DNA of 17,667 bases from an uncultured Chitinophagales bacterium (GCA_946886475.1 CAMPIQ010000071.1:1-17667); one strand, 5' to 3'. Positions 1 to 7,437 are shown, numbered from the stretch's first letter. Made by a program: numbers and translations. Notes: generated by a model from the letters alone, not told the origin.

Positions 1-107
1 ATTTGGTGAGGTAATTTCAAAAATAAGTGCCTATCCGTGTTTATACTTAGAAAAATCTATTGTATTCTTAAGAGAATCAAAAAAATCATTCAGTTTCCTC
101 ACTAAAT
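1..107. repeat. Inverted repeat with an inner small hairpin
   Basis: ATTTGGTGAGG at 1-11 is complementary to CCTCACTAAAT at 97-107 over 11 positions with a single G:T wobble. Between the arms, ATTCT at 64-68 and AGAAT at 73-77 form a five-base-pair hairpin with loop TAAG. The arms are 85 bases apart. It could be a folded transcript end of an upstream gene or the end of a small repeat element. The left arm lies on the window edge, so the true extent is unknown. No T-run follows the right arm in a form that makes a clear intrinsic terminator. Confidence 0.35.
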
Positions 108-112
108 TTTAA
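2..112 (+). CDS. Possible 3' end of an unidentified protein, cut by the window edge
   Basis: One forward frame stays open from the left edge for 36 codons and ends in TAA at 110-112. The peptide begins FGEVISKISAYPC and ends SFSFLTKF; I do not recognise a family. A run of this length is common by chance in AT-rich DNA, and the same bases carry an inverted repeat (1-11 with 97-107), so this may equally be non-coding. No other frame is open from the edge. Confidence is low; the bases before the window would settle it. Confidence 0.2.
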   Translation, partial: FGEVISKISAYPCLYLEKSIVFLRESKKSFSFLTKF

Positions 113-164
113 TTACCGCTGCTTTGCCAAAGGCTATGTCACTAAGCTTCTCCGGTAAATTCCT

Positions 165-172
165 TATTTTTG
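165..172 (+). promoter_or_regulatory. Bacteroidota -7 promoter element upstream of the oxoamine synthase gene
   Basis: TATTTTTG fits the Bacteroidota -7 consensus TAnnTTTG exactly. No good TTTG -33 element lies about 19 bases upstream; the only TTTG (123-126) is too far away. If used, the transcript would begin near 178 and have a leader of about 110 bases before the ATG at 290. The leader contains a small perfect hairpin at 246-260 (CCTTTT, loop TGT, AAAAGG). Confidence 0.5.
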
Positions 173-245
173 CGGCGGCAAAAAGAAGATAAAGAAGGAA
201 ATATATCCGGAGAATGATCAACTTCCCACACCCTTATAACGGGTA

Positions 246-260
246 CCTTTTTGTAAAAGG
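246..260 (+). other. Small hairpin in the leader of the oxoamine synthase gene
   Basis: CCTTTT (246-251) and AAAAGG (255-260) form six perfect pairs around a three-base loop TGT, 29 bases before the start codon. It is not followed by a T-run, so it is not an obvious terminator. It may only be incidental structure. Confidence 0.25.
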
Positions 261-289
261 ATTCAAAAACATAAAAATTAAAACTTAAT

Positions 290-1549
290 ATGGCTGATCT
301 TTTTGAACGTCTTGTGAAAAACTATGGTCCCCTCGGACAGCATCGCGAAAGAGCTTACGGTTACTTCGCATTTCCAAAACTTGAAGGAGAGATCGGTAGC
401 AGGATGAAATTCCGCGGAAAGGATGTAATTGTATGGAGCCTGAATAATTATCTCGGGCTTGCCAATCATCCTGAAGTAAGGAAGGCAGATGCGGATGCTG
501 CCAAAGAATATGGCCTGGCTACTCCGATGGGTGCAAGAATGATGAGTGGCAATACCAGTTTCCACGAACAACTTGAAAAAGAACTCGCTGCATTTGAAGA
601 TAAAGAAGATGCCTGCTTATTGAATTATGGCTACCAGGGAATGGTAAGCATCATTGATGTTTTATGCAGCCGTCATGATGTGATTGTTTATGATGCGGAA
701 AGTCATGCCTGTATAATTGATGGCGTAAGACTTCATCCGGGACACCGCTATGTTTTCAAACACAATGATGTTGATGATTGCCAGAAGCAATTGGAAAGAG
801 CAACTGCATTGATTGAAAAACAAGGTGCAGGCGGAATTCTCCTGATCACTGAAGGTGTATTTGGAATGGCTGGTGACCAGGGTAAACTGAAAGAAATAGC
901 AGCTTTGAAAGATAAATATCAGTTTCGCCTGCTGGTTGATGATGCACATGGATTTGGAACACTGGGTAAAAAAGGCGCCGGCGCCGGTGAGGAACAGGGC
1001 GTTCAGGACCAGATAGACCTTTACTTTTCAACTTTTGCAAAATCCATGGCATCGATCGGTGCATTTGTTGCAGGCGACCGGGCAATAGTTGAGTATATCC
1101 GCTGGAACATACGCAGCCAGATCTTCGCGAAAAGTTTACCCATGCCTTTAACAATAGGCAATTTAAAAAGACTGGATCTCTTACGTACAAAGCCTGAACT
1201 AAAAGAAAAATTATGGGAAAATGCACGCAAGCTCCAGGGCGGATTGAAAGAAAAAGGTTTTGACATAGGCAATACAGATACCCCTGTTACCCCTGTATAT
1301 ATGAAAGGCGGGGTGGAAGAAGCAACTGCAATGGTCATGGACCTGCGTGAAAATTATGGTGTATTTGCTTCCGTGGTTGTTTATCCCGTAATACCAAAAG
1401 GACATATCATTTACCGGTTGATTCCAACGGCATCTCATACCGATGCAGACATTGCAGCGACACTGAAAGCCTTTGAAGAAACCAAGAAAAAACTGGATAA
1501 AGGTGCTTATAAAGCTGAGGCTATCCCGGATATGGCTGAAGCGAAATAG
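290..1549 (+). CDS. PLP-dependent alpha-oxoamine synthase (serine palmitoyltransferase / cysteate acyltransferase-like)
   Basis: This 419-residue protein belongs to the fold-type I, PLP-dependent alpha-oxoamine synthases, which condense an amino acid with an acyl thioester and lose CO2. Visible landmarks are NNYLGLANHPEV (52-63), the cofactor-stacking His139 in AESHACIIDG, the PLP-binding VDDAHGFG with Asp218 and His220, and the Schiff-base lysine Lys251 in STFAKSMAS. In Bacteroidota, close relatives make the sphingoid base (serine palmitoyltransferase) or the sulfonolipid base capnine from cysteate, so the likely role is the first step of envelope sphingolipid or sulfonolipid synthesis in the cytosol. 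KBL (glycine C-acetyltransferase) and BioF are less likely: no tdh or bio genes adjoin. The substrate cannot be read from sequence alone. The C-terminus has a Lys/Glu/Ala-rich tail of about 25 residues. The ATG at 290 follows an A-rich leader without a Shine-Dalgarno site. The gene appears monocistronic, followed by a large repeat-based hairpin. Confidence 0.85.
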   Translation: MADLFERLVKNYGPLGQHRERAYGYFAFPKLEGEIGSRMKFRGKDVIVWSLNNYLGLANHPEVRKADADAAKEYGLATPMGARMMSGNTSFHEQLEKELAAFEDKEDACLLNYGYQGMVSIIDVLCSRHDVIVYDAESHACIIDGVRLHPGHRYVFKHNDVDDCQKQLERATALIEKQGAGGILLITEGVFGMAGDQGKLKEIAALKDKYQFRLLVDDAHGFGTLGKKGAGAGEEQGVQDQIDLYFSTFAKSMASIGAFVAGDRAIVEYIRWNIRSQIFAKSLPMPLTIGNLKRLDLLRTKPELKEKLWENARKLQGGLKEKGFDIGNTDTPVTPVYMKGGVEEATAMVMDLRENYGVFASVVVYPVIPKGHIIYRLIPTASHTDADIAATLKAFEETKKKLDKGAYKAEAIPDMAEAK

Positions 1550-1583
1550 AAATTCAAAAATTCAGCGGGATCGGGCATTTACT

Positions 1584-1688
1584 AAAAATGCAAAATTCAA
1601 AATGTAAAATTAAAAAAACCTTCAGGTTTCCGGAATGAGGAGAAACGAAGGTTTAGCATTTTGAATTTTGCATTTTGTATTTTGAATT
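1584..1688. repeat. Heptanucleotide repeat element forming a long stem-loop
   Basis: The right arm is four 7-base units of the form NATTTTG (1657-1684: CATTTTG, AATTTTG, CATTTTG, TATTTTG). The left arm (about 1584-1611) carries units of the reverse form CAAAATN. Positions 1585-1604 are perfectly complementary to 1657-1676 over 20 base pairs. Inside, AAACCTTC (1616-1623) pairs with GAAGGTTT (1647-1654), and GTTTC (1626-1630) pairs with GAAAC (1642-1646) after a two-base bulge, so most of the element can fold into one long hairpin. It lies between the oxoamine synthase and peptidase genes. There is no terminal T-run after the whole stem, so a classical intrinsic terminator is uncertain; roles as an mRNA 3'-end structure or a dispersed genomic repeat are both possible. 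Confidence 0.75.
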
Positions 1689-1726
1689 CATTCAAAACCT
1701 TACATTTAATCTTCAAATTCAGACAC

Positions 1727-3889
1727 ATGAGAAGCATTTTCCTGCTATTATTTTTCATACCCATTATCGTTGTTGCCCAGGATAAAAAAATTACACTGGA
1801 AGACCTTTATAAAAAAGGCACATTCAGAGGTGAATTTGTTCCTGGCTTTATTTCTGAAACGGACGACAGTCTTTTTGATCCCGGCGATGTTGTTGATGAA
1901 AAAGGAAAAAAGATTGATACGAAAGATTATCAGGTAAGTGCGGATAAAAAAAGAATAATTTTCTTTAACGGACGGGAACCCATTTACAGAAGGTCTTCCA
2001 AATCGAATGTATATGTGTATGATGTAGATTCAAAGAAAACCGTTCTGTTGAATAAAGGCAAGGTGCTTCACCCCACTTTCTCTCCGGATGGCACCAGGCT
2101 GGCATATGTGTTTGATAACAACCTTTATTACTATGACCTGAGAACCGGCAATACAAAAGCCATCACCACTGATGGTAAATGGAATCATATCATAAACGGT
2201 AATTGCGACTGGGTTTATGAAGAGGAATTTGAATTTACCCGCGCTTATGAATGGAGTGAAGACGGAAGCTATATTGCTTATTACAAATTTGATGAATCCA
2301 ATGTGAAGGAATATTCATTTACAATATATGATAATGAATATAATAAGCAATACAATTATAAATATCCAAAAGCAGGAGAAGACAATTCAAAGGTACAGAT
2401 CCATATTTATAACCTGTCCACAGCGCAGGATGTAAAAGCAGAATACACCCAGGGCGATATATACATACCTCGAATTAAATGGACGCAAAACGATAATAAG
2501 CTTGTGGTTTACTGGATGAACCGGCACCAGGACCACCTGAAAATCTTACTAACTGATGCCTCTACAGGGAAGGCAGAGACCATGTACGAAGAAAAAAATA
2601 AATATTTTGTTGAGATCAATGACAACTGGTGGTTCCTCAAAAACGGGAAGGACTTTATGTTCACCAGCGATATGAATGGATATACACAACTTTATAATTA
2701 CAGCATTGACGGAAAGAAAAAATACCAGATTTCAAAATTGAAATATGATGTGGCCAATGTTGAAGGAGTGGATGAAAAAAATAAGCTGGTTTACTATACG
2801 CTGGCTTATCCTGCACCAATGGACCGCAATTTGTTTGTAAGTGATTTTGAAGGAAAGAATACCTGGATGCTTACCAGTGGCACCGGCTGGCACAGGGTTG
2901 AGCTGAATGAAGACTTCTCGCGGTTTTATGATTTTTACTCCAATATCAACACACCACAGGTAGTAACCTTATACGATATTAAAAAAACGAAAAGGTCTGT
3001 GTCTGCAGTTAAAAACAAGGTGGTCAATGAAAGTGAGAAATTGAAAAATACCTTAAGCCATTATGCATTGGGTAAAGCTGAATTTATGAAAGTTCCCAAT
3101 TCAAAAGGTGATACCCTCAATGGATGGATGCTGAAGCCTGCGGATTTTGATCCCTCCAAAAAATATCCTGTATTGTTTTGTAATTATGGCGGCCCCGGCT
3201 CGCAACAGGTAGCCAACCGTTTTGGCGCTGTAAGCATGTGGCACCAGATGCTGGCACAGAATGGATTCATTGTAGTTAGTGTCGACAATACGGGCACTGG
3301 TTTCCGTGGTGAGGAATTTAAAAAGAAAACCTATTTGCAACTGGGGAAATATGAAATTGAAGACCAGATAGATGCAGCAAAATACCTGGGCAACCTTTCT
3401 TTCATTGATAAAAACCGGATCGGCCATTGGGGATGGAGCTATGGTGGCTTTATGAGTTCACTGGCCATCACCAAGGGCGCAGATGTTTTTAAGGCGGCTG
3501 TTGCAGTGGCCCCGGTTACTTCATGGAGGTTCTATGATAATATCTATACTGAGCGTTATATGCGCACACCTCAGGAAAACCCTAAAGGATACGATGAGAA
3601 TTCACCCATCAATTTTACTAATCTTATCAAAGGCAGGTATCTTATCATTCATGGAACTGCGGATGATAATGTGCATTTTCAGAACAGTGTTGAAATGATC
3701 AAAGCCCTTGTAAAAAGCAATGTTGATTTTGAAAGCGCTTATTATCCCAATAAAAACCATGGCATCAGTGGCCAGGCAGATAACACAACCTATCATTTGT
3801 ACAGTAAGATGACCAGATGGTTGTACCAGAATTTAAGAGATAATACCGCGCCTGTAGGAGGAGAAAGCAAGGGAAACAAATCCTTTTGA
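1727..3889 (+). CDS. Secreted dipeptidyl peptidase IV (S9B family)
   Basis: Product of 720 residues that removes N-terminal dipeptides, typically Xaa-Pro, from peptides. The start is set at 1727 because MRSIFLLLFFIPIIVVAQ is a clean signal peptide; an in-frame TTG at 1661 would add 22 residues that read through repeat DNA. The central part is the beta-propeller (DPPIV_N), with DWVYEEEF near residues 161-168 supplying the paired glutamates that hold the substrate amino terminus. The C-terminal alpha/beta-hydrolase domain carries the catalytic triad: Ser571 in GWSYGG, Asp646 in HGTADDNVH and His678 in NKNHGI. All match the DPP IV pattern, including the NYGGPGSQ oxyanion-side motif. Length is usual for Bacteroidota homologues, which act in the periplasm or outer membrane on oligopeptides. 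It stands alone between two heptad-repeat regions, and no clear TAnnTTTG promoter is visible, so its promoter may lie inside the repeat element. Confidence 0.95.
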   Translation: MRSIFLLLFFIPIIVVAQDKKITLEDLYKKGTFRGEFVPGFISETDDSLFDPGDVVDEKGKKIDTKDYQVSADKKRIIFFNGREPIYRRSSKSNVYVYDVDSKKTVLLNKGKVLHPTFSPDGTRLAYVFDNNLYYYDLRTGNTKAITTDGKWNHIINGNCDWVYEEEFEFTRAYEWSEDGSYIAYYKFDESNVKEYSFTIYDNEYNKQYNYKYPKAGEDNSKVQIHIYNLSTAQDVKAEYTQGDIYIPRIKWTQNDNKLVVYWMNRHQDHLKILLTDASTGKAETMYEEKNKYFVEINDNWWFLKNGKDFMFTSDMNGYTQLYNYSIDGKKKYQISKLKYDVANVEGVDEKNKLVYYTLAYPAPMDRNLFVSDFEGKNTWMLTSGTGWHRVELNEDFSRFYDFYSNINTPQVVTLYDIKKTKRSVSAVKNKVVNESEKLKNTLSHYALGKAEFMKVPNSKGDTLNGWMLKPADFDPSKKYPVLFCNYGGPGSQQVANRFGAVSMWHQMLAQNGFIVVSVDNTGTGFRGEEFKKKTYLQLGKYEIEDQIDAAKYLGNLSFIDKNRIGHWGWSYGGFMSSLAITKGADVFKAAVAVAPVTSWRFYDNIYTERYMRTPQENPKGYDENSPINFTNLIKGRYLIIHGTADDNVHFQNSVEMIKALVKSNVDFESAYYPNKNHGISGQADNTTYHLYSKMTRWLYQNLRDNTAPVGGESKGNKSF

Positions 3890-3903
3890 TCGAATTGTGA
3901 ATA

Positions 3904-3978
3904 ATTCAAAATTAAAAATTCAAAATCAAAAATCTTTACTAGTCCAAATTATAAACGACCTGACTTTGAACTTTGAAC
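3904..3978. repeat. Heptanucleotide repeat region between peptidase and ubiX
   Basis: Four 7-base units of the form [CA]AAAAT[TC] run from 3907 to 3934 (CAAAATT, AAAAATT, CAAAATC, AAAAATC). About 30 bases later, two perfect copies of ACTTTGA stand at 3963-3976. The second block is roughly the reverse complement of the first (ATTCAAA against GTTCAAA), so the region can form an imperfect stem; the flanking CGAATT (3891-3896) and AATTCG (3981-3986) pair exactly. It resembles the element at 1584-1688 in unit length and layout but has diverged in sequence. Confidence 0.6.
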
Positions 3979-4004
3979 TGAATTCGCATTTGTTCCTATC
4001 TTCA
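3972..4004 (+). promoter_or_regulatory. Candidate promoter of ubiX
   Basis: TTTG at 3972-3975 and TATCTTCA at 3997-4004 are 21 bases apart, close to the TTTG-N19-TAnnTTTG layout, and sit directly before the ATG at 4010. The -7 half has two mismatches, and the -33 half is part of an ACTTTGA repeat unit, so the match may be fortuitous. Confidence 0.3.
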
Positions 4005-4009
4005 TTTAA

Positions 4010-4567
4010 ATGAAAAAAATTGCAATTGCAATTACAGGCGCCAGCGGATCTGTTTATGCAAGACAGCTATTGCAAAAACTGGAACTTTTAAAAGACCAGG
4101 TGCAGGAGCTTTCCATTGTAATGACCGATAACGCTAAAGAGGTCTGGAGAACAGAACTGGGAGATGATCGCTTTGATCAGTTTTCAGCAAGATATTTTTC
4201 CACCAGGGATTTTAAAGCGCCTTTTGCTTCCGGCTCCGCCCAATATGATTCCATGATCATCATTCCCTGTTCCATGGGAACCATGGGAAGGATAGCGGCA
4301 GGCATTTCAAACGATCTCATTTCACGGGCTGGCGATGTAATGCTCAAGGAAAGAAAAAAACTGATCCTGGTGATCCGGGATACGCCCTATAATCTGGTGC
4401 ACATACGCAATATGGAAACAATAACATTGGCGGGCGGTATCATCTGCCCCGCTTCACCCTCATTTTACAGCCAGCCAAAAGATCTGGAAGAAGCTGCAGC
4501 CACTGTTGTAGACCGTGTGATTGACCTGGCGGGACTGGAAAGAAATTCGTTCAGGTGGGGAGGGTGA
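4010..4567 (+). CDS. ubiX: Flavin prenyltransferase UbiX
   Basis: UbiX joins a dimethylallyl group to FMN, making the prenylated-FMN cofactor used by UbiD-type decarboxylases. The 185-residue length and motifs fit well: GASGS (10-14) in the N-terminal Rossmann turn, PCSMGTMGRIAAG (86-98), SRAGDVMLKERK (105-116), CPASPSFY (146-153) and the C-terminal RWGG. Matched to the Pseudomonas enzyme, Arg106, Lys113, Arg123, Tyr153 and Trp183 fall on known active-site residues. The position of its catalytic Glu140 is Asp124 here (RDTP instead of RETP), a conservative but notable change. No ubiD-like gene is in the window. Bacteroidota make menaquinone, not ubiquinone, so the client decarboxylase is probably elsewhere. 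The ATG start directly follows a possible promoter. The gene ends facing aconitase, with a heptad-repeat dyad between. Confidence 0.92.
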   Translation: MKKIAIAITGASGSVYARQLLQKLELLKDQVQELSIVMTDNAKEVWRTELGDDRFDQFSARYFSTRDFKAPFASGSAQYDSMIIIPCSMGTMGRIAAGISNDLISRAGDVMLKERKKLILVIRDTPYNLVHIRNMETITLAGGIICPASPSFYSQPKDLEEAAATVVDRVIDLAGLERNSFRWGG

Positions 4568-4572
4568 GAAAA

Positions 4573-4655
4573 GCTGCGAGCTTTGAGCTGCGAGGCCTGC
4601 ATGTATTCTTAAATAAAACCACTTGGGTCTTTACATCTCGCAGCTCATAGCTCGC
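4573..4655. repeat. GC-rich heptanucleotide dyad between convergent ubiX and aconitase
   Basis: The left arm is three 7-base units, GCTGCGA, GCTTTGA, GCTGCGA (4573-4593). The right arm (4637-4655) is the reverse form, TCGCAGC and TCATAGC followed by TCGC. Positions 4576-4594 and 4637-4655 are complementary at 18 of 19 places, the one mismatch being T:T (4583/4648). The 42-base loop holds no gene. Lying between two converging genes, it could stop or protect both transcripts. There is no T-run immediately after either arm. Confidence 0.7.
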
Positions 4656-4665
4656 CCCCTAAAGC

Positions 4666-6936
4666 TTACTTACCAAATTGCTTCCTGATCAAATTCAACG
4701 CACTTCCTGCTTTGAACCATTCTATCTGCTGTTCGTTATAGGTATGATTCAGTTTTACTTTGTCTGAGGTTCCATCCTTATGGTTCAATACCATGGTTAA
4801 TTGCCGTGCAGGAGCAAATTCAGTTAATCCGTTAATGTCTATCACATCATCTTCCTGAACTTTATCATAATCTTCCTTATTGGCAAACGTTAAACCAAGC
4901 ATTCCCTGTTTTTTCAGGTTGGTTTCATGAATTCGTGCAAAGCTTTTTACCACGATCACACGAACACCAAGATGCCTTGGTTCCATGGCAGCATGTTCCC
5001 TGGATGATCCCTCACCATAATTCTCATCTCCTATTACAATGGTTCCTAAATTAGCCGCTTTGTATCTCCTTGCTGTTGCAGGTACGGGTCCGTATTCACC
5101 TGTGATCAGGCTTTTAACGCTGTCCGTCTGACCATTGAAAAAGTTAACCGCACCAATCAGCATGTTATTTGAAATGTTATCAAGATGCCCTCTGTATTTC
5201 AACCAGGGTCCTGCCATGGAAATATGGTCGGTAGTACATTTTCCTCTAACCTTAATGAGTAAACGCAATCCCTTAAGGTCTGTACCTTCCCAGGCTTTAA
5301 AAGGTTCCAGTAATTGTAACCTTTGAGAATCGGAATTCACAACTACAGGAATGTCTTTCCCGTTTGCAGCGGGTGCCTGGTAACCTGCATCTTCCACCGC
5401 AAAGCCCTTTGGAGGAAGTTCATAACCTGTCGGCTCATCAAGCATCACTTCCTGGCCGTTTTCATTCAACAGTTTATCTTTTAGAGGATTGAACGATAAC
5501 CGGCCTGCAATGGCATAGGCCGTTACAATCTCAGGTGATGCAACAAAGGCATGTGTTGAAGCCAGTCCGTCATTCCGCTTTGCAAAATTCCTGTTGAAAG
5601 AAGTAACGATCGTATTCTTTCTCGAAGGATCGTCTATATGTCTTGCCCACTGGCCTATACATGGCCCGCAGGCATTGGCGAGAATAACACCGCCTATTTC
5701 ATTAAAAGTACCCAGATATCCATCTTTCTCAATGGTATACCTTACCAGTTCCGAACCGGGTGTAACCGTAAATTCGCTTCTGGTCTTTAATCCTTTTGTT
5801 TTAGCCTGTGCAGCAATTGAAGCGGAGCGGCTGATATCTTCATAGGAAGAATTGGTACAGGACCCTATCAGGGCAACTTCAATGGTATCAGGCCAACCGT
5901 TAGCTGCTACGGCTTCAGCCATTTTTGATATGGGTGTGGCCAGATCGGGTGTGAACGGACCGTTTACATGCGGCTCAAGTTCACTTAGATTGATCTCAAC
6001 CAGCTGGTCGTAAAATTTTTCCGGATGTGCGTACACTTCCGAATCGGGACGAAGATGTTCCCTTACATCATCTGCAAGCCGGGCAACCTGTTCACGGTCG
6101 GTTGCTTTAAGATATGCCGACATTCTTTCATCGTAGGCAAACAAAGAACAGGTAGCTCCAATCTCTGCACCCATATTACAAATGGTTGCCTTACCCGTTG
6201 CACTCATGCTGTCTGCACCTTCACCAAAATATTCAACTACGGCACCTGTTCCGCCCTTAACGGTAAGGATACCGGCTACTTTCAGAATTACATCTTTTGG
6301 GGCGGTCCACCCACTCATTTTACCGGTGAGCTTAACCCCTATCAGTTTTGGCATTTTTAATTCCCATGGAAGACCGGCCATTACATCTACTGCGTCAGCG
6401 CCGCCCACACCAATGGCAATCATTCCTAACCCTCCCGCATTGGGAGTATGGGAATCGGTGCCTATCATCATTCCGCCGGGGAAGGCATAGTTTTCAAGAA
6501 CCACCTGGTGAATGATACCGGCTCCCGGTTTCCAGAATCCTATTCCATATTTGTTGGATATGGAAGAAAGAAAATCATAAACTTCCCGGTTGGTGTCGAT
6601 GGCTGTATTCAGATCCTCTACCGCACCCACCTTTGCCTGAATCAGGTGATCACAGTGAACGGTTGATGGAACAGCCACTCTTTCACGTCCGCAGGTATCA
6701 AATTGCAAAAGCGCCATTTGTGCTGTTGCATCCTGCATGGCTACGCGGTCGGGCGCAAAATCAACATAATCTTTGCCCCGCTCGTAAATTTTTGTAGCGG
6801 GTTTATAGCTGTGTGCATAAAGGATCTTTTCCGCCAGCGTTAAAGGCCGGTTCAACAGTTTTCTAGCCGCAGCCACTTTAAGAGGTAAATCACTATATAC
6901 TTTCTTTATTAAATCCAGGTCAAAAAGCATAATCAA
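4666..6936 (-). CDS. Aconitate hydratase, mitochondrial-type
   Basis: This 756-residue protein interconverts citrate and isocitrate through cis-aconitate in the TCA cycle, using a [4Fe-4S] cluster. The cluster cysteines are Cys360 in GSCTNSS and Cys423/Cys426 in [11 protein letters not shown]. Other hallmarks are [30 protein letters not shown] and [14 protein letters not shown] in the first domain, then [29 protein letters not shown] and [15 protein letters not shown] in the swivel domain. The sequence follows the eukaryotic mitochondrial enzyme closely along its whole length, including [15 protein letters not shown] and [14 protein letters not shown], rather than E. coli AcnA or AcnB; this is usual in Bacteroidota. 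The start codon could be ATG 6936 or the ATG two codons on (6930), with little effect. A good -7 element lies 56 bases upstream. It is transcribed alone, divergent from a small PspC-like gene. Confidence 0.96.
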   Translation of the reverse strand: MIMLFDLDLIKKVYSDLPLKVAAARKLLNRPLTLAEKILYAHSYKPATKIYERGKDYVDFAPDRVAMQDATAQMALLQFDTCGRERVAVPSTVHCDHLIQAKVGAVEDLNTAIDTNREVYDFLSSISNKYGIGFWKPGAGIIHQVVLENYAFPGGMMIGTDSHTPNAGGLGMIAIGVGGADAVDVMAGLPWELKMPKLIGVKLTGKMSGWTAPKDVILKVAGILTVKGGTGAVVEYFGEGADSMSATGKATICNMGAEIGATCSLFAYDERMSAYLKATDREQVARLADDVREHLRPDSEVYAHPEKFYDQLVEINLSELEPHVNGPFTPDLATPISKMAEAVAANGWPDTIEVALIGSCTNSSYEDISRSASIAAQAKTKGLKTRSEFTVTPGSELVRYTIEKDGYLGTFNEIGGVILANACGPCIGQWARHIDDPSRKNTIVTSFNRNFAKRNDGLASTHAFVASPEIVTAYAIAGRLSFNPLKDKLLNENGQEVMLDEPTGYELPPKGFAVEDAGYQAPAANGKDIPVVVNSDSQRLQLLEPFKAWEGTDLKGLRLLIKVRGKCTTDHISMAGPWLKYRGHLDNISNNMLIGAVNFFNGQTDSVKSLITGEYGPVPATARRYKAANLGTIVIGDENYGEGSSREHAAMEPRHLGVRVIVVKSFARIHETNLKKQGMLGLTFANKEDYDKVQEDDVIDINGLTEFAPARQLTMVLNHKDGTSDKVKLNHTYNEQQIEWFKAGSALNLIRKQFGK

Positions 6937-6991
6937 ATATTTATGGTAGAGATTGCAGGGTAGTCTATACAGCCTTGCTTTAAAAGTTGTG

Positions 6992-6999
6992 CAAAGGTA
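6992..6999 (-). promoter_or_regulatory. -7 promoter element of the aconitase gene
   Basis: On the minus strand the bases read TACCTTTG, an exact match to TAnnTTTG, followed by C as is common in this phylum. The transcript would begin near 6985, giving a leader of about 50 bases. No clear -33 TTTG is seen at the expected distance. Confidence 0.6.
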
Positions 7000-7032
7000 C
7001 TTAAAAACAGCGTAAGATTATACCCGGATGAC

Positions 7033-7063
7033 TTCGCCGAATGACTAAAAAAATTTAAATTAG
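7033..7063 (+). promoter_or_regulatory. Candidate promoter of the PspC-like gene
   Basis: TTCG (7033-7036) and TAAATTAG (7056-7063) are separated by 19 bases and each differ by one base from TTTG and TAnnTTTG. The start codon at 7068 is only four bases after the -7 element, so transcripts would be leaderless or nearly so. Confidence 0.35.
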
Positions 7064-7067
7064 CGCT

Positions 7068-7289
7068 ATGAACCGCTTCAAGAATTTCATAGAATGGCAG
7101 GCTTTCGGGGTACTTTCAGCCATTGGTGATAAAATGGGTATTGCTACCAGCCGGATAAGAATGTGGTTTATGTACACCTCTCTCTTAACATTGGGTTCCC
7201 CAATAGTAATTTATATGGTGCTTGCATTCTGGATGAATATTAAAAGATATATCCAGGCAAGAAGAAGAAATCCATTGAGGTATTTGTAA
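7068..7289 (+). CDS. Small PspC-domain membrane protein
   Basis: A 73-residue protein. Residues about 13-58, from GVLSAIGDKMGI through IRMWFMYTSLL to a hydrophobic IVIYMVLAFWM, follow the PspC pattern: an amphipathic G-x-x-(S/G)-x-(I/L) helix, a short turn, then one or two membrane segments. A basic tail (KRYIQARRRNP) should stay in the cytoplasm. In proteobacteria, PspC is part of the phage-shock envelope stress response; short stand-alone PspC proteins are frequent in Bacteroidota, where their role is not well defined. No pspA or pspB lies nearby. The gene is divergent from aconitase and followed by about 150 bases without a gene. The family assignment is moderately sure; the function is inference. 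Confidence 0.7.
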   Translation: MNRFKNFIEWQAFGVLSAIGDKMGIATSRIRMWFMYTSLLTLGSPIVIYMVLAFWMNIKRYIQARRRNPLRYL

Positions 7290-7352
7290 AGCTGCTATTG
7301 TTATCAGTCATGACTACAGCCTGGATATGGAATCTAAAATATTTAGTGAGCC

Positions 7353-7380
7353 TTGAATCAAAGCCCCCGACCTATCTTTC
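7353..7380 (+). promoter_or_regulatory. Candidate promoter before the ATPase remnant
   Basis: TTG (7353-7355) and TATCTTTC (7373-7380), 17 bases apart, resemble the Bacteroidota promoter with one mismatch in the -7 part. It stands just upstream of the stop codon (7384) that closes the remnant's reading frame, so it may be the original promoter of the now truncated gene. Confidence 0.3.
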
Positions 7381-7437
7381 AAATAGCAATCAAAACACAA
7401 GCATCACCTGCTTCAGCAATCCCACATAATACAGGAA

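Noticed and set aside
278..571. Open frame of 97 codons on the minus strand over the start of the oxoamine synthase gene
   Set aside because: It lies antisense to a well-supported gene, has no family resemblance and a composition typical of a shadow frame.
1584..1688. Considered as a CRISPR-like or intrinsic terminator element
   Set aside because: The units are 7 bases with no spacers, so it is not CRISPR; no T-run follows the long stem, so a standard terminator is not supported.
1661..1726. In-frame extension of the dipeptidyl peptidase by 22 residues from a TTG codon
   Set aside because: These codons read through the heptad-repeat arm; the ATG at 1727 starts a clean signal peptide.
6025..6666. 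Several plus-strand open frames of 72-111 codons opposite the aconitase gene
   Set aside because: They are antisense to a strongly conserved enzyme; their Cys/Thr/Pro-rich translations are shadows of its codon use.
7310..7426. Short frame from ATG 7310 between the PspC-like gene and the ATPase remnant
   Set aside because: About 38 codons with no recognisable family and no resemblance to the missing ATPase core; within chance expectation.
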